Below are positions 10,275 through 19,042 of a stretch of DNA of 64,000 bases, one piece after another (position 1 is the first letter of the stretch; each line of letters starts with the position of its first letter). The position numbers were made by a program, and so were the translations under genes. The DNA is from Gammaproteobacteria bacterium (lineage in GTDB: Bacteria; Pseudomonadota; Gammaproteobacteria; Enterobacterales; Alteromonadaceae): contig JAAEZG010000001.1 in NCBI GenBank assembly GCA_018222985.1, forward strand, positions 1 to 64,000. The letters run 5' to 3'. The notes beneath the pieces are model-generated. The model saw nothing but the letters and a program-made list of their open reading frames with translations, searched no databases and was not told the origin of the DNA.

Positions 10275-11271
10275 GGTTAAACTCCTGCAGCTTTTGTAAG
10301 TGTGTCAGCGCTGCGCCACTGGCCAAGTGTTCGCGTACCAAGGCGGTTGCTTCAGAGAGTGAAGTTGCTTGGTTGGCAATATACAGCATGGCTGCAACGG
10401 TTACTGCAACGGCGTTCAATTGTGCCTCGGTGGCTGTACCAGCCAAAACGTTCTGCAGTAATTTAGCGTTAAAATCGGCGTCGCCACCGCGCAATTCTTC
10501 AATGCTCGCGCGTTCTACGCCGAAGGTATCTGGGCTTAAGGTGTATTCGTGCAGTTCACCGTCTTTCAATTCGACCACATGGGTTTCGCCATGCAGGGCA
10601 ATTTCATCTAAGCCTGAACCGTGCACCACCATGGCCCTTTGGCAACCGAGTAGGCGCAGGGTTTCAGCCATAGGGCGGCACCAACTTGGGTCGTAAACGC
10701 CCAATACTTGTGCATCAGGGCGAGCTGGGTTCACCAACGGGCCAAGTAAATTAAACAGCGTGCGGGTTTTCAATGTTTGGCGGCTTGGCATGGCATAGCG
10801 AATGCCTGGGTGATAATGCGGTGCGAATAAAAAGCAGAAATTAAAGGCATCAAGTTGGCGCTCAGCAACTTCGGGGTCTTGTGTGACAGACAAGCCAAGG
10901 CTTTCTAACACATCGGCCGAGCCTGATCGCGACGACACACTGCGATTGCCATGCTTAGCCACGGTTAAGCCCATACTCGCAGCCACTAAGGCGGCGGTGG
11001 TTGAGATATTCATGGTATTACTACCGTCGCCGCCAGTACCGCAGCTATCAATCACTAATCGGGCAGGGCGCTTAAAGGTTTTTGCGGCACGCCGCAGTGC
11101 TTGTGCCGCACCGGCCATTTCGGGTGGTTGCTCACCGCGTAGTTTCATGGCAACCAGTGCTGCTGTTATTTGAATGTCGTTTAGCTCACCTTTTACCAGG
11201 TGATCAAATAGCTTCTCAGCCGCTTTGGCGCTAAGTTCTTCGCCTGCAAGTAGTTGATGAATGGCTTGCAT
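10267..11271 (-). CDS. trpD: Anthranilate phosphoribosyltransferase
   Basis: A 334 aa enzyme that transfers phosphoribosyl from PRPP to anthranilate. The PRPP loop DSCGTGGDGSNTMNIST is at about 75-91 and KHGNRSVSSRSGSADVLE at 105-122. Unlike E. coli, where trpG is fused to trpD, here the two are separate genes 1 bp apart. The ATG follows GGGAG with 5-nt spacing. Confidence 0.98.
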   Translation of the reverse strand: MQAIHQLLAGEELSAKAAEKLFDHLVKGELNDIQITAALVAMKLRGEQPPEMAGAAQALRRAAKTFKRPARLVIDSCGTGGDGSNTMNISTTAALVAASMGLTVAKHGNRSVSSRSGSADVLESLGLSVTQDPEVAERQLDAFNFCFLFAPHYHPGIRYAMPSRQTLKTRTLFNLLGPLVNPARPDAQVLGVYDPSWCRPMAETLRLLGCQRAMVVHGSGLDEIALHGETHVVELKDGELHEYTLSPDTFGVERASIEELRGGDADFNAKLLQNVLAGTATEAQLNAVAVTVAAMLYIANQATSLSEATALVREHLASGAALTHLQKLQEFNRG

Positions 11272-11272
11272 G

Positions 11273-11887
11273 TTAACTCCCGTATTGCTGCATTAAGTAG
11301 GCCACGGTTTGCGCCAACAACTGGCTGCCATGACTGGTTAATATTGATTCTGGATGAAATTGGAAGCCAATGGCTTGGTATTCTGGAAACTCAGCGGCCA
11401 TGGGTATTGCCCCGGTGGCAGCTAAAACATGAATACGTTCCGGTAACCGGTAACCGCACAACGAATGATAACGCGCCACGGTTAAAGGGTTGTCCAGGCC
11501 TGCAAACATGGCATGAGGCTGCGTCACAACCTGTGCTTTTTTGCCATGCACGGTTTCGTGGCAGCGGTCAATGTCACCGCCTGCGGCATGAATGAGTGCC
11601 TGAAAGCCCAAACAAATACCTAACATTGGGAAACGGCCTTTGGCCCCTTCAATAAATGCTAATAAATTACCTGACTGCGCTGGATGACCAGGGCCTGGCG
11701 ATAAGCAAATAAGCTGAGGGCCGGCATAATCGGCCATTTGTGCAAGTAACTGCTCGGCATCCATGTTGTTACGATAAATCACTAACGGGTAGCCAAGTTG
11801 GCGTAACTCGTCAACTAGGTTGTAGCTAAACGAGTCAAAGTTGTCGATCATGACAATGCGTGCAGGAGCTGTGTTAGTGGTGTTCAT
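11273..11887 (-). CDS. trpG: Anthranilate synthase glutamine amidotransferase component
   Basis: A 204 aa class I glutamine amidotransferase that feeds ammonia to TrpE. DNFDSFSYNLVDEL starts the fold (about 15-28), GICLGFQAL carries the nucleophile Cys (about 90-98), and GFQFHPESILT carries the catalytic His and Glu near 170-180. It stands alone (not fused to TrpD) and lies 3 bp after trpE with its own GGA/GAG ribosome-binding sequence inside the trpE end. Confidence 0.97.
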   Translation of the reverse strand: MNTTNTAPARIVMIDNFDSFSYNLVDELRQLGYPLVIYRNNMDAEQLLAQMADYAGPQLICLSPGPGHPAQSGNLLAFIEGAKGRFPMLGICLGFQALIHAAGGDIDRCHETVHGKKAQVVTQPHAMFAGLDNPLTVARYHSLCGYRLPERIHVLAATGAIPMAAEFPEYQAIGFQFHPESILTSHGSQLLAQTVAYLMQQYGS

Positions 11888-11890
11888 GGT

Positions 11891-13495
11891 TTACTCCTGT
11901 CCCTGTTGATTGGCAATGCGGATGGCCTCTAAGACGGCCCGCGCTTTGTTCTCGGTTTCCGCAACTTCAGCAGCAGGGTCTGAGTCGTGCACGACACCGG
12001 CGCCGGCTTGAACCACGGCTTGACCGTTTTGCACAAACGCTGAGCGAATCACAATGCAGGTGTCCATGTCGCCATGTCCGTTGATATAGCCAACAGCGCC
12101 GCCATAACTGCCTCGGCGCTGCTTTTCGACACCACGAATAAGTGCTGCGGCGCTTATTTTAGGGGCGCCAACTAAGGTTCCCATATTCATGCAGGCGCGG
12201 TAAGCATGCAGGGCGTCAAGGTCATCAGCAAGCTGAGCCACAACCCGAGACACAAGGTGCATTACGTGTGAATAACGATCGACTTGCAATAAGTCAGCGA
12301 CATAACGGGTGCCTGGCTGGGCAATACGGGCTAGATCATTGCGTGCTAAATCAACCAACATCATGTGCTCAGCAAGCTCCTTTTGATCAAGGCGTAACTC
12401 AAGCTCCAATCGACTATCAAGGTCTGCGTGAATACTGCCATCGGCGCGTTTGCCGCGCGGGCGAGTTCCAGCAATAGGGTACAGTTCAACTTGATTGGTG
12501 TTTTTGGTGTATTTCAGCGCTGACTCAGGCGATGCGCCAAACAGCTCATACGCCGGTGTGCGCATGAAAAACATATAGGGCGACGGATTCATTTGTTTCA
12601 ACTGGGCGTATGCGGCAAGACTGTCTTGGCAGGCCATGGTGAAGCGTCGTGAGGGTACCACTTGGAAAATATCACCTGCGCTAATGTGCTCTTTAAGATC
12701 AAGCACCTGCTGGGCAAACTCTTTTGCCGATGGCGTTGCGCTTACCTTGCTGTCAACTACTTGCGCTTGCGCAGCTGAAGAGCTGCTTGAGCTATTGACG
12801 GCCGGCAGTTGGCATAGCGCCGCAATACGGCCGAGTTGCTGTGCGATGTCTTGATAGTATTGCGCACTTTGTGGGCCGCTGAATAAACTCGCAAGTAGCT
12901 CGGTGGTTTGCTGTTGATGATCAATTACCAATAGCGTTTCAGCAACGTAAAACTGGTAGTCAGGGCATTGGTTAACCCCGTCATCAACGGTAGGTAACTG
13001 CTCGAAGCTAGCCACGTAGTCGTAGGCAAATACACCGCCAATAAATAGCGCGAGTGGATGGATATTACCTTGTTGCGCATGCTGCTGAAGGCGCTGCTGA
13101 ATAATACGCAGGGGTTCAACGTTACTCACCATGCGTAAACGTGAGTCTTCATCGGCTGCGGTCGGCAAGGGTTCGAACGTGCAAATAAGCTGACCTGGCA
13201 GGGTGCTTAGCTGACAGACATCACCTAACTGCTCAGTTAACCAAGGTAACAAGGCTTCGCCGTTGGCGGTTAACGCTTTGATGGTTACGGTCTGGGCTTG
13301 GCAGGTTAGTTCTAATGCCGCGTTAACCATGACTAAGCTTTTCAGGTTTTGGCGTGACTGTATTTCGGCTGAGTCAAGCAACAAGCTAGCCTGAGCTGGC
13401 CCGCACAAGCGCTGATACAGGGCTAAGGTGTCGGCCTGGTAGGGCAACTTCATTCGTAAGCTGGTGACATGGCCTGGTTGTTCAATAATGTTCAC
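11891..13495 (-). CDS. trpE: Anthranilate synthase component I
   Basis: A 534 aa chorismate-utilising enzyme and the first committed step to tryptophan. The C-terminal catalytic half holds IFQVVPSRRF, the PIAGTRPRGK motif, LVDLARNDLARIA and GAPKISAAALI. In the N-terminal part, LLLDSAEIQS (about residues 38-47) matches the LLES-type element that binds inhibitory tryptophan, so feedback inhibition is probably kept. The start is a GTG at 13495 with GGA upstream; an internal ATG 14 codons later is possible. It is the first structural gene of the operon, about 140 nt downstream of the leader peptide. Confidence 0.96.
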   Translation of the reverse strand: MNIIEQPGHVTSLRMKLPYQADTLALYQRLCGPAQASLLLDSAEIQSRQNLKSLVMVNAALELTCQAQTVTIKALTANGEALLPWLTEQLGDVCQLSTLPGQLICTFEPLPTAADEDSRLRMVSNVEPLRIIQQRLQQHAQQGNIHPLALFIGGVFAYDYVASFEQLPTVDDGVNQCPDYQFYVAETLLVIDHQQQTTELLASLFSGPQSAQYYQDIAQQLGRIAALCQLPAVNSSSSSSAAQAQVVDSKVSATPSAKEFAQQVLDLKEHISAGDIFQVVPSRRFTMACQDSLAAYAQLKQMNPSPYMFFMRTPAYELFGASPESALKYTKNTNQVELYPIAGTRPRGKRADGSIHADLDSRLELELRLDQKELAEHMMLVDLARNDLARIAQPGTRYVADLLQVDRYSHVMHLVSRVVAQLADDLDALHAYRACMNMGTLVGAPKISAAALIRGVEKQRRGSYGGAVGYINGHGDMDTCIVIRSAFVQNGQAVVQAGAGVVHDSDPAAEVAETENKARAVLEAIRIANQQGQE

Positions 13496-13570
13496 AATGA
13501 CGGTCCGCTTTAAGTTGTTTGTAAAGTTGTATAGTTATTTTCGCTTCATTCGGATTCAATTTGCGGACAT

Positions 13571-13600
13571 AAAAAAACCCGCTCATTGAAGCGGGTTTTG
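13571..13600 (-). terminator. trp attenuator terminator
   Basis: On the minus strand AAACCCGCTTC-AATG-AGCGGGTTT forms a GC-rich hairpin directly followed by a run of seven Ts, between the leader peptide and trpE. Its 5' arm (CCCGCT) can pair instead with AGCGGG at the leader stop codon (13635-13640), the alternative antiterminator. This is the classic arrangement for translation-coupled attenuation. Confidence 0.92.
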
Positions 13601-13638
13601 AAGCATTACGTGAGAAACACGCACACAAGCATCGCCCG

Positions 13639-13701
13639 CTAGGTCGGGAAATGCCACCACCAGTTCTTTTGTGTTTGGGTAGTTAATGTGATGTTCAACA
13701 C
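13639..13701 (-). CDS. trpL: trp operon leader peptide (three consecutive Trp codons)
   Basis: A 20-codon reading frame lies between the trp promoter and the attenuator. It starts with GTG (13699-13701) behind AAGG, and its second half reads NWWWHFPT then TAG. Three adjacent TGG codons make ribosome progress sensitive to charged tRNA-Trp. The stop codon sits in the loop of a CCCG/CGGG hairpin (13635-13648) that competes with the antiterminator. The peptide has no role beyond regulation in known systems. A TTG one codon later is an alternative start. Confidence 0.9.
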   Translation of the reverse strand: MLNITLTTQTQKNWWWHFPT

Positions 13702-13743
13702 GGTAAATAGCCTTTTTCGTAAACTTGTCTAAATGTGAAACTG

Positions 13744-13772
13744 AACTTATCGTTTTTTTATCTGCATGTCAA
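13744..13772 (-). promoter_or_regulatory. trp operon sigma-70 promoter
   Basis: On the minus strand TTGACA (13767-13772), an exact 17-bp spacer and TAAGTT (13744-13749) form a near-consensus promoter. It starts transcription about 35 nt upstream of the leader peptide. The -35 box overlaps the last codon and stop of smpB (gene end 13769). I do not see an obvious TrpR palindrome over the -10, so attenuation may be the main control. Confidence 0.85.
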
Positions 13773-14248
13773 CGCACATTGTGCTTCATGATGCGTGCTT
13801 TTTGGCGCTGCCAGTCGCGTTCTTTAATGGTGTCGCGTTTATCGTGAGATTTTTTACCCTTGGCCAGATAAATTTCCAATTTCACCAAGTGCTTTTTCCA
13901 ATACATGGCGGTGGCGACAATGGCGTAGCCTTCGCGCTCGCTAGCGCCGATAAGTTTATCAAGCTCGCGCTGCTTTAACAGCAGCTTGCGGGTGCGTTCT
14001 GGGTCGCAAACCACATGCGAAGAGGCTGAAATAAGCGGCTGTATTTGCGCGCCCAATAAGTAAGCCTCACCGTTTTTGATGATGACATAGGTATCGCTGA
14101 TATTCACTTTGCCGGCGCGAATACTTTTTACCTCCCAACCCTGCAGGGCGAGACCGGCCTCGAATTTGTCTTCGAGAAAATATTCATGACGTGCTTTTTT
14201 GTTCAGCGCGATGGTATTTGAATTCTGATTTTTTTTAGCTTTGCTCAT
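13769..14248 (-). CDS. smpB: SsrA-binding protein SmpB
   Basis: A 159 aa partner of tmRNA in trans-translation. Family landmarks are [39 protein letters not shown], and a basic C-terminal tail ([22 protein letters not shown]) that enters the mRNA channel of the stalled ribosome. I start at MSKAKKNQ (14248), the normal family start; a longer frame upstream is probably not translated. A TATAAT lies only 7 nt before this ATG, suggesting a very short or absent leader. It is divergent from ratA, as in E. coli. Confidence 0.96.
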   Translation of the reverse strand: MSKAKKNQNSNTIALNKKARHEYFLEDKFEAGLALQGWEVKSIRAGKVNISDTYVIIKNGEAYLLGAQIQPLISASSHVVCDPERTRKLLLKQRELDKLIGASEREGYAIVATAMYWKKHLVKLEIYLAKGKKSHDKRDTIKERDWQRQKARIMKHNVR

Positions 14249-14255
14249 AGCGCGT

Positions 14256-14261
14256 ATTATA
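14256..14261 (-). promoter_or_regulatory. Probable smpB -10 box (leaderless transcript?)
   Basis: A perfect TATAAT on the minus strand ends 7 nt before the smpB ATG at 14248. If used, transcription would begin within one or two bases of the start codon. There is no Shine-Dalgarno sequence close to that ATG except a distant AGGT overlapping the -10. The -35 region (ATTTTC, 17 bp upstream) is poor, so use of this box is uncertain. Confidence 0.4.
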
Positions 14262-14355
14262 CCTATGCCAATGAAAAAGAAAATTTGTTTGTGCATGTGA
14301 ACACGTGCAAGAAATGCGCTATCATGCGCATCATTTGTAACGAACGAGGAAACCG

Positions 14356-14793
14356 ATGCCGACTATTGAACGAAGCGCCTTGGTGCCATATAGCGATGCG
14401 CAGATGTACGCTCTGGTCAACGATGTCGATCGTTACCCGGAATTTGTGCCGGGTTGTCGTACCGCCACCGTTCTGGAAAGCACCGACGTTATGAAAGTTG
14501 CGCGGTTAGACATTAGTAAAGCAGGCATCAGTAAATCTTTTACCACGCGCAATACCCTTGAGCCGCATGAACGCATTGGCATGGAGCTGGTCGACGGGCC
14601 GTTTCAATATTTGCGTGGCGGCTGGAGCTTTCATGCGCTTGATCAGAACGCGTGTAAAATTGTGCTGAAGCTTGAGTTTGAATTTGCCAACCGTTTGCTT
14701 GGCATGGCTTTTGGTAAAATATTCAATGAATTACAAAGCCGTATGGTTGATGCGTTTGTGCAGCGAGCACAACAGGTTTATGGGAACAGTTAG
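14356..14793 (+). CDS. ratA: Ribosome association toxin RatA-like START-domain protein
   Basis: A 145 aa polyketide-cyclase/START (SRPBCC) fold protein. The start ([30 protein letters not shown]) and [14 protein letters not shown] block match RatA/YfjG, and the yeast Coq10 family of coenzyme-Q-binding proteins. In E. coli, overexpressed RatA binds 50S subunits and blocks 70S formation; a ubiquinone-related role is the other proposal. It is followed 2 bp later by ratB and is divergent from smpB, a conserved arrangement. Confidence 0.93.
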   Translation: MPTIERSALVPYSDAQMYALVNDVDRYPEFVPGCRTATVLESTDVMKVARLDISKAGISKSFTTRNTLEPHERIGMELVDGPFQYLRGGWSFHALDQNACKIVLKLEFEFANRLLGMAFGKIFNELQSRMVDAFVQRAQQVYGNS

Positions 14794-14795
14794 CC

Positions 14796-15155
14796 ATGTC
14801 AGCTGAGCAAATACAAATTGAAGTGGCTTACGCGATTCCGCAACGACAGCAAATTATTCCATTGCGGGTCGTTGCTGGCACCACGGTTGCCGAAGCGATT
14901 GAGCAATCGAATATCAAACACTATTTTCCAGACATCGATCTTGAGCAACAAAAGGTTGGTATTTGGAGTAAAGCTGTTAAATTGGACCAAGAATTACGCG
15001 AGGGCGATCGGATAGAAATTTATCGTCCGTTGATTGCCGATCCGAAAGCTGTGCGTCGTCGCCGTGCTGATCAAGCCAAAGACGAAGGTCGTGCAGACCC
15101 CGTGACTGGTGGGCGTCGTCGGCGCCGTGCCGAGGCGGATGAGAATGAGGGTTAA
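14796..15155 (+). CDS. ratB: RnfH/RatB family ubiquitin-like protein
   Basis: A 119 aa protein with a beta-grasp UPF0125/RnfH domain over residues 5-85 (IEVAYAIP, GTTVAEAIEQS, VGIWSKAVKLDQELREGDRIEIYRPLIADPK). The C-terminal tail is very basic (RRRRADQAK and GGRRRRRAEA), which suggests RNA or ribosome contact. The molecular role is unknown; it is named for its pairing with ratA. Conserved operon partner of ratA. Confidence 0.93.
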   Translation: MSAEQIQIEVAYAIPQRQQIIPLRVVAGTTVAEAIEQSNIKHYFPDIDLEQQKVGIWSKAVKLDQELREGDRIEIYRPLIADPKAVRRRRADQAKDEGRADPVTGGRRRRRAEADENEG

Positions 15156-15161
15156 CAAGTC

Positions 15162-15668
15162 GTGGCGGTAACCTTGTTTATTATGCGTCATGGTGATGCA
15201 GAGCCAGCGCAAGCATTAAAAGCAGATGCAGTACGACCGTTAAGTACCATGGGCGAGCATGAGGTGTTAGCGAGCGCAACCTGGCTGAATGACTATATTC
15301 AGCAGCGCGGCGGTAATGGTCTCGATTGGCTAACCGTAAGCCCCTACATTCGTGCGCAACAAACCGCAACCATTGTCGAGTCTGAAGTTGCTGTTAGCAC
15401 GCGTGATATTTGCGAAGACGCAGTGCCGGAAAGTAGCCCAGAAACTTTTGTCGATTGGTTTTTTGCCATGTTGCAAACGCACCATATGAACGCCAAGCAC
15501 GTGATGCTAGTGTCGCATATGCCGTTTATTAGTTATTTAGTTGCTACGCTAGATAAACAAACACCACCGTTATTATTTCCTACCGCAGCCATGGCAGAAA
15601 TTCGTATTGATGTGAACGCTGGGCGCGCTGAATTTGTGCGTATGATTGCCCCAAGCGCAGCGGAGTAA
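15162..15668 (+). CDS. sixA: Phosphohistidine phosphatase SixA
   Basis: A 168 aa histidine phosphatase of the branch-1 superfamily. The catalytic RHG appears at LFIMRHGDAEP (about 5-15), a second Arg in SPYIRAQQTA, and the second His in LVSHMPFISYL. In E. coli SixA dephosphorylates NPr of the nitrogen-related PTS. It starts with GTG at 15162, preceded by GAGGG. It lies 6 bp after ratB and converges with smrB with no gap, so a shared terminator is not visible. Confidence 0.92.
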   Translation: MAVTLFIMRHGDAEPAQALKADAVRPLSTMGEHEVLASATWLNDYIQQRGGNGLDWLTVSPYIRAQQTATIVESEVAVSTRDICEDAVPESSPETFVDWFFAMLQTHHMNAKHVMLVSHMPFISYLVATLDKQTPPLLFPTAAMAEIRIDVNAGRAEFVRMIAPSAAE

Positions 15669-16208
15669 TTACAAACCGCGCAGCTGAATAAGTACCAATA
15701 GTGCCGCGGCGCCGCCGTACTCTTTTGGCGCCTGATGAAATGCTCGAACCGCAGGGTGTTGAATCAGCCAGTGCGGTAAATTTTCTTTTAATATTCCCTT
15801 ACCGTGGCCACTCATAATTGAGCAGCAGGCCAGTTGCTCGCGCTGACAGGTATGCAGCAAAGCAGCTATTTCGCGTTTGGCCATTGCTTGTGTCATACCG
15901 TGTAAGTCGAGCATGATTTCCGGTGGATAGTCGCCGCGACGCAGTTGCTTGAGTACGTGCGTCGACTCACCTTCAACACAATAACGCACCGCGCCTTCGG
16001 GCAAATGCGCTCGAAACGTATCTGAAAAAAAGAACTCGGCGTGTTGCTGTTTCGCGGCGGCGCGCTGGCGCTTGTCAAGCTGTTGGGGTTCGCGCATGAA
16101 GGTGTTGCTGCGGCGTCGCTCGGGCTGATGAGTTTCACTGCGAATGCGGCGATCAACTTTCACTTGTTCACGAAACAGCGCGAAATCGTCGTCAAAATCT
16201 TTATTCAT
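15669..16208 (-). CDS. smrB: Smr-domain endonuclease SmrB (YfcN)
   Basis: A 179 aa protein with a charged N-terminal extension and a C-terminal Smr domain. The domain carries LDLHGMT (about 101-107), HGKGIL and the late GAAALLVLI. SmrB in E. coli cleaves mRNA between collided ribosomes and so feeds ribosome rescue, which fits its closeness to smpB. Its divergent neighbour prmB is also the enterobacterial arrangement. Confidence 0.93.
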   Translation of the reverse strand: MNKDFDDDFALFREQVKVDRRIRSETHQPERRRSNTFMREPQQLDKRQRAAAKQQHAEFFFSDTFRAHLPEGAVRYCVEGESTHVLKQLRRGDYPPEIMLDLHGMTQAMAKREIAALLHTCQREQLACCSIMSGHGKGILKENLPHWLIQHPAVRAFHQAPKEYGGAAALLVLIQLRGL

Positions 16209-16308
16209 CGTGGTTCTATTGGTGCGAAATGAATGGTATTAGGGTATCTTATGTCGCTAAATATGCAATCGATTAAGTACTTAATCAGTTTAACTTCGGA
16301 GACAACGG

Positions 16309-17205
16309 GTGACAAACTTTAGCACCACGACACTGCATGACGCCATGCGTTGGAGTGTCAGCACCATGCAAGCGGCAGACATTTACTTTGGTCACGGTAC
16401 GGATAACGCGTACAGTGAAGCGCAGCTGTTGTTAGGGCATGTTACTCAACTTAATTTTAGCCAACTGGATCAGTTTCAATCGGCACGTTTGCAAGACTCT
16501 GAATGGCAACATTTTACCAAACTTGTGCAGCAGCGCATTGATGAGCGTAAACCGGCGGCTTACTTAATTGGCCAAGCGTGGTTTGCCGGCTTGCCGTTTG
16601 TGGTTGATGAGCGTGTGTTAGTGCCGCGTTCACCTATTGCCGAGTTGATTGAACAGCGTTTTTCACCATGGTTAACCGACGCGCCGACACGCATTCTTGA
16701 TTTATGTACGGGCAGCGGCTGTATTGCCATTGCGTGTGCGTATGCTTTTGAAGAGGCAGAAGTAGATGCGTTAGATTTGTCGCTTGATGCGTTAGCCGTG
16801 GCTGAGCAAAACATTGCCATGCATGATCTCGAACATCGTGTTATTCCCATTCAGTCGAACTTATACGATGCGATTCCGAAGCAACGTTATGATTTGATAG
16901 TGACCAATCCGCCTTATGTCGATGCGGAAGATATGGCTGATTTGCCGGATGAATTCCACCATGAGCCGGAGCTTGGGCTTGCTGCTGGCGACGATGGTTT
17001 GGACCTAGTGCGGACCATTTTGCGTGAAGCGCCCGATCATTTGACCGAAAACGGTTGGTTGGTCTGCGAAGTCGGCAATTCTATGGTCGCGTTAGCGGAA
17101 GAATTCCCTGAAGTTCCTTTTGAATGGGTGCGCTTTGAACATGGTGGGGACGGCGTATTTGTATTGTCTTATCAAGATCTAATAAAGTACCACCAACTGT
17201 TTTAA
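16309..17205 (+). CDS. prmB: Ribosomal protein uL3 N5-glutamine methyltransferase PrmB
   Basis: A 298 aa SAM-dependent methyltransferase of the HemK/PrmB family that methylates a glutamine of ribosomal protein L3. It shows an N-terminal helical domain, [11 protein letters not shown], the SAM site [12 protein letters not shown] (about 131-142) and the glutamine-binding motif [11 protein letters not shown] (about 199-209). It begins with GTG at 16309 behind GGAG. It is followed 26 bp later by aroC, the usual neighbour. Confidence 0.95.
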   Translation: MTNFSTTTLHDAMRWSVSTMQAADIYFGHGTDNAYSEAQLLLGHVTQLNFSQLDQFQSARLQDSEWQHFTKLVQQRIDERKPAAYLIGQAWFAGLPFVVDERVLVPRSPIAELIEQRFSPWLTDAPTRILDLCTGSGCIAIACAYAFEEAEVDALDLSLDALAVAEQNIAMHDLEHRVIPIQSNLYDAIPKQRYDLIVTNPPYVDAEDMADLPDEFHHEPELGLAAGDDGLDLVRTILREAPDHLTENGWLVCEVGNSMVALAEEFPEVPFEWVRFEHGGDGVFVLSYQDLIKYHQLF

Positions 17206-17231
17206 CTTAACCACAGCGGCGAAAAGGCATT

Positions 17232-18329
17232 ATGGCAGCAAATACTTGGGGTGAATTATTTCGAGTGACAACCTATGGCGAAAGCCACGGCGCCGCTCTT
17301 GGTGCAGTTATTGACGGCTGTCCGCCGGGCCTAGAGTTGTCAGAAGCTGATATTCAACCGTTACTTGATAAGCGTAAGCCGGGCCAAAATCGTTATACCA
17401 CGGCGCGCCGTGAAGCTGACAAAGTGCGCATTTTGTCGGGTGTTTTTGAAGGCAAAACAACCGGTACTCCTATTGGTCTACTCATTGAAAATACCGATCA
17501 ACGCAGCAAAGATTACAGCGACATAAAAGACAAATTTCGCCCTGGACACGCGGATTATACCTACGCCCATAAATATGGTGTGCGTGACTATCGTGGCGGT
17601 GGCCGCTCGTCGGCGCGCGAAACCGCCATGCGAGTTGCAGCAGGAGCTATTGCACAAAAATATTTAGCGGCAACGCTCAATATGCAGTTTCAAGCCAGCG
17701 TGGTACAAATTGGGCCGCATAGCACGCACCCAGAATTAGCTACCTTTGATTGGCAGCAGGTTGCGAACGACCCACTGTTTTGTGGCGATGCGCAAATGTC
17801 AGCTGCCGCCCAAGACTATTTAAAACAGCTATTAAAAGAAGGCGACTCGGTGGGGGCACGGGTGCGCCTAGAGGTGAATGGTGTTCCTGTGGGCCTCGGT
17901 GAGCCGGTATTTGATCGACTAGACGCCGATTTAGCGAAAGCCTTAATGAGCATTAATGCGGTAAAAGCAGTCAGTATTGGCGATGGCTTTGCGGTTGCAG
18001 GGCAGCGCGGTAGTGAACATCGCGATGCGTTAACGCCACAGGGGTTTAGCAGCAATCATGCAGGCGGCGTGCTAGGTGGCATTAGTAGTGGCCAACCATT
18101 GATTGCCGAAGTCGCGTTTAAACCGACCTCTAGTATTACCACCCCAGGTGATACCATTGACGTAAACGGGCAACCAACCACCATTGTTACCCGCGGGCGC
18201 CATGACCCTTGTGTCGGTATTCGTGGTGTACCTGTGGTTGAGGCAATGGCCGCATTGGTGCTCATGGACCACGTATTGCGTCAGCGCGCACAAAACGGCG
18301 CTGTTACGCATTCGTATCCGCAAATTTAA
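17232..18329 (+). CDS. aroC: Chorismate synthase
   Basis: A 365 aa FMN-dependent enzyme converting EPSP to chorismate, the last common step of aromatic synthesis and the source of TrpE's substrate. Signatures [18 protein letters not shown] (about 15-32), [20 protein letters not shown] (about 119-138) and a C-terminal [19 protein letters not shown] are all present. Full length. It probably shares a transcript with prmB upstream and epmC downstream. Confidence 0.98.
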   Translation: MAANTWGELFRVTTYGESHGAALGAVIDGCPPGLELSEADIQPLLDKRKPGQNRYTTARREADKVRILSGVFEGKTTGTPIGLLIENTDQRSKDYSDIKDKFRPGHADYTYAHKYGVRDYRGGGRSSARETAMRVAAGAIAQKYLAATLNMQFQASVVQIGPHSTHPELATFDWQQVANDPLFCGDAQMSAAAQDYLKQLLKEGDSVGARVRLEVNGVPVGLGEPVFDRLDADLAKALMSINAVKAVSIGDGFAVAGQRGSEHRDALTPQGFSSNHAGGVLGGISSGQPLIAEVAFKPTSSITTPGDTIDVNGQPTTIVTRGRHDPCVGIRGVPVVEAMAALVLMDHVLRQRAQNGAVTHSYPQI

Positions 18330-18348
18330 GGGGTGTTTGGTCAGCAGT

Positions 18349-18918
18349 ATGTCGGACAAGCATCATTATTCTGATTTGATTACACTGTTTGCGCGGTGTT
18401 TTTACGACGAATTTAACACACGCCTAGTGTGTGGCGACGACGAACCCTATTATCAGCCGGCAATAAGCGAGCAAGACCATCACCGCATTGTGTTTGCCCA
18501 TGGCTTTTTTGCTTCGGCGCTGCATGAAATAGCTCATTGGTGTATTGCCGGTGAGCGTCGCAGGCAGCTCTTTGATTACGGTTACTGGTATGAGCCAGAC
18601 GGCCGCACGGCACAGCAACAAGCTGAATTTGAACGGGTAGAGCATAACCCCCAGGCACTGGAATGGCTGTTTTCATTGTGTGCGGGTGTTCCTTTTCAAG
18701 TGAGCGTGGATAACTTAGGCGGCATTGAGGTTAATCGGCAGGCTTTTACAAAAGCTGTTCAGAAACAACTAGCTGCGTATATAATTAACGGAATACCACC
18801 ACGCGCTGAAACCTTTGCGCGGGCATTGGCTGAGTTTTATCACCAACCATGGCCCGCAGCTTTGATTCTTGCGTGGAATAATAATCAACAAACTAAGGAA
18901 GTTACTTATGAAAATTAA
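18349..18918 (+). CDS. epmC: Elongation factor P hydroxylase EpmC (YfcM)
   Basis: A 189 aa member of the YfcM family, which hydroxylates the beta-lysylated lysine of EF-P after EpmA and EpmB act. The probable metal-binding segment is ALHEIAHWCIAGERRR (about 66-81), with GYWYEPDGRT just after. I start at MSDKHHYSDL (18349), giving the usual length; longer frames overlap aroC. The only SD-like stretch, AAGGGG, lies about 15 nt upstream. The epmA and epmB genes are not in the window. Its stop is overlapped by the next gene's ATG. Confidence 0.92.
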   Translation: MSDKHHYSDLITLFARCFYDEFNTRLVCGDDEPYYQPAISEQDHHRIVFAHGFFASALHEIAHWCIAGERRRQLFDYGYWYEPDGRTAQQQAEFERVEHNPQALEWLFSLCAGVPFQVSVDNLGGIEVNRQAFTKAVQKQLAAYIINGIPPRAETFARALAEFYHQPWPAALILAWNNNQQTKEVTYEN

Positions 18919-19042
18919 ATACTTTTTTATGTTATTAGTTGCTCTGGGCGTTAGTGGCTGTGCCACTGTAGAGGGCATCGGCAAAGACCTCGAAAAAGCC
19001 GGAGAAACGCTGCAGAAAGAATCTCGCGACCAAAGTGAATAA
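18908..19042 (+). CDS. Small entericidin-like lipoprotein (44 aa)
   Basis: This tiny frame encodes a charged start, a hydrophobic stretch and the lipobox VSGC (Cys18). An amphipathic tail TVEGIGKDLEKAGETLQ follows, which is the entericidin A/B signature. It should be secreted, lipidated and kept at the membrane (residue +2 is Ala, so outer-membrane sorting). Entericidins are described as an antidote/toxin pair in E. coli, but solitary members are common and of unknown role. It overlaps epmC by 11 bp and the next gene by 8 bp. Confidence 0.85.
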   Translation: MKIKYFFMLLVALGVSGCATVEGIGKDLEKAGETLQKESRDQSE

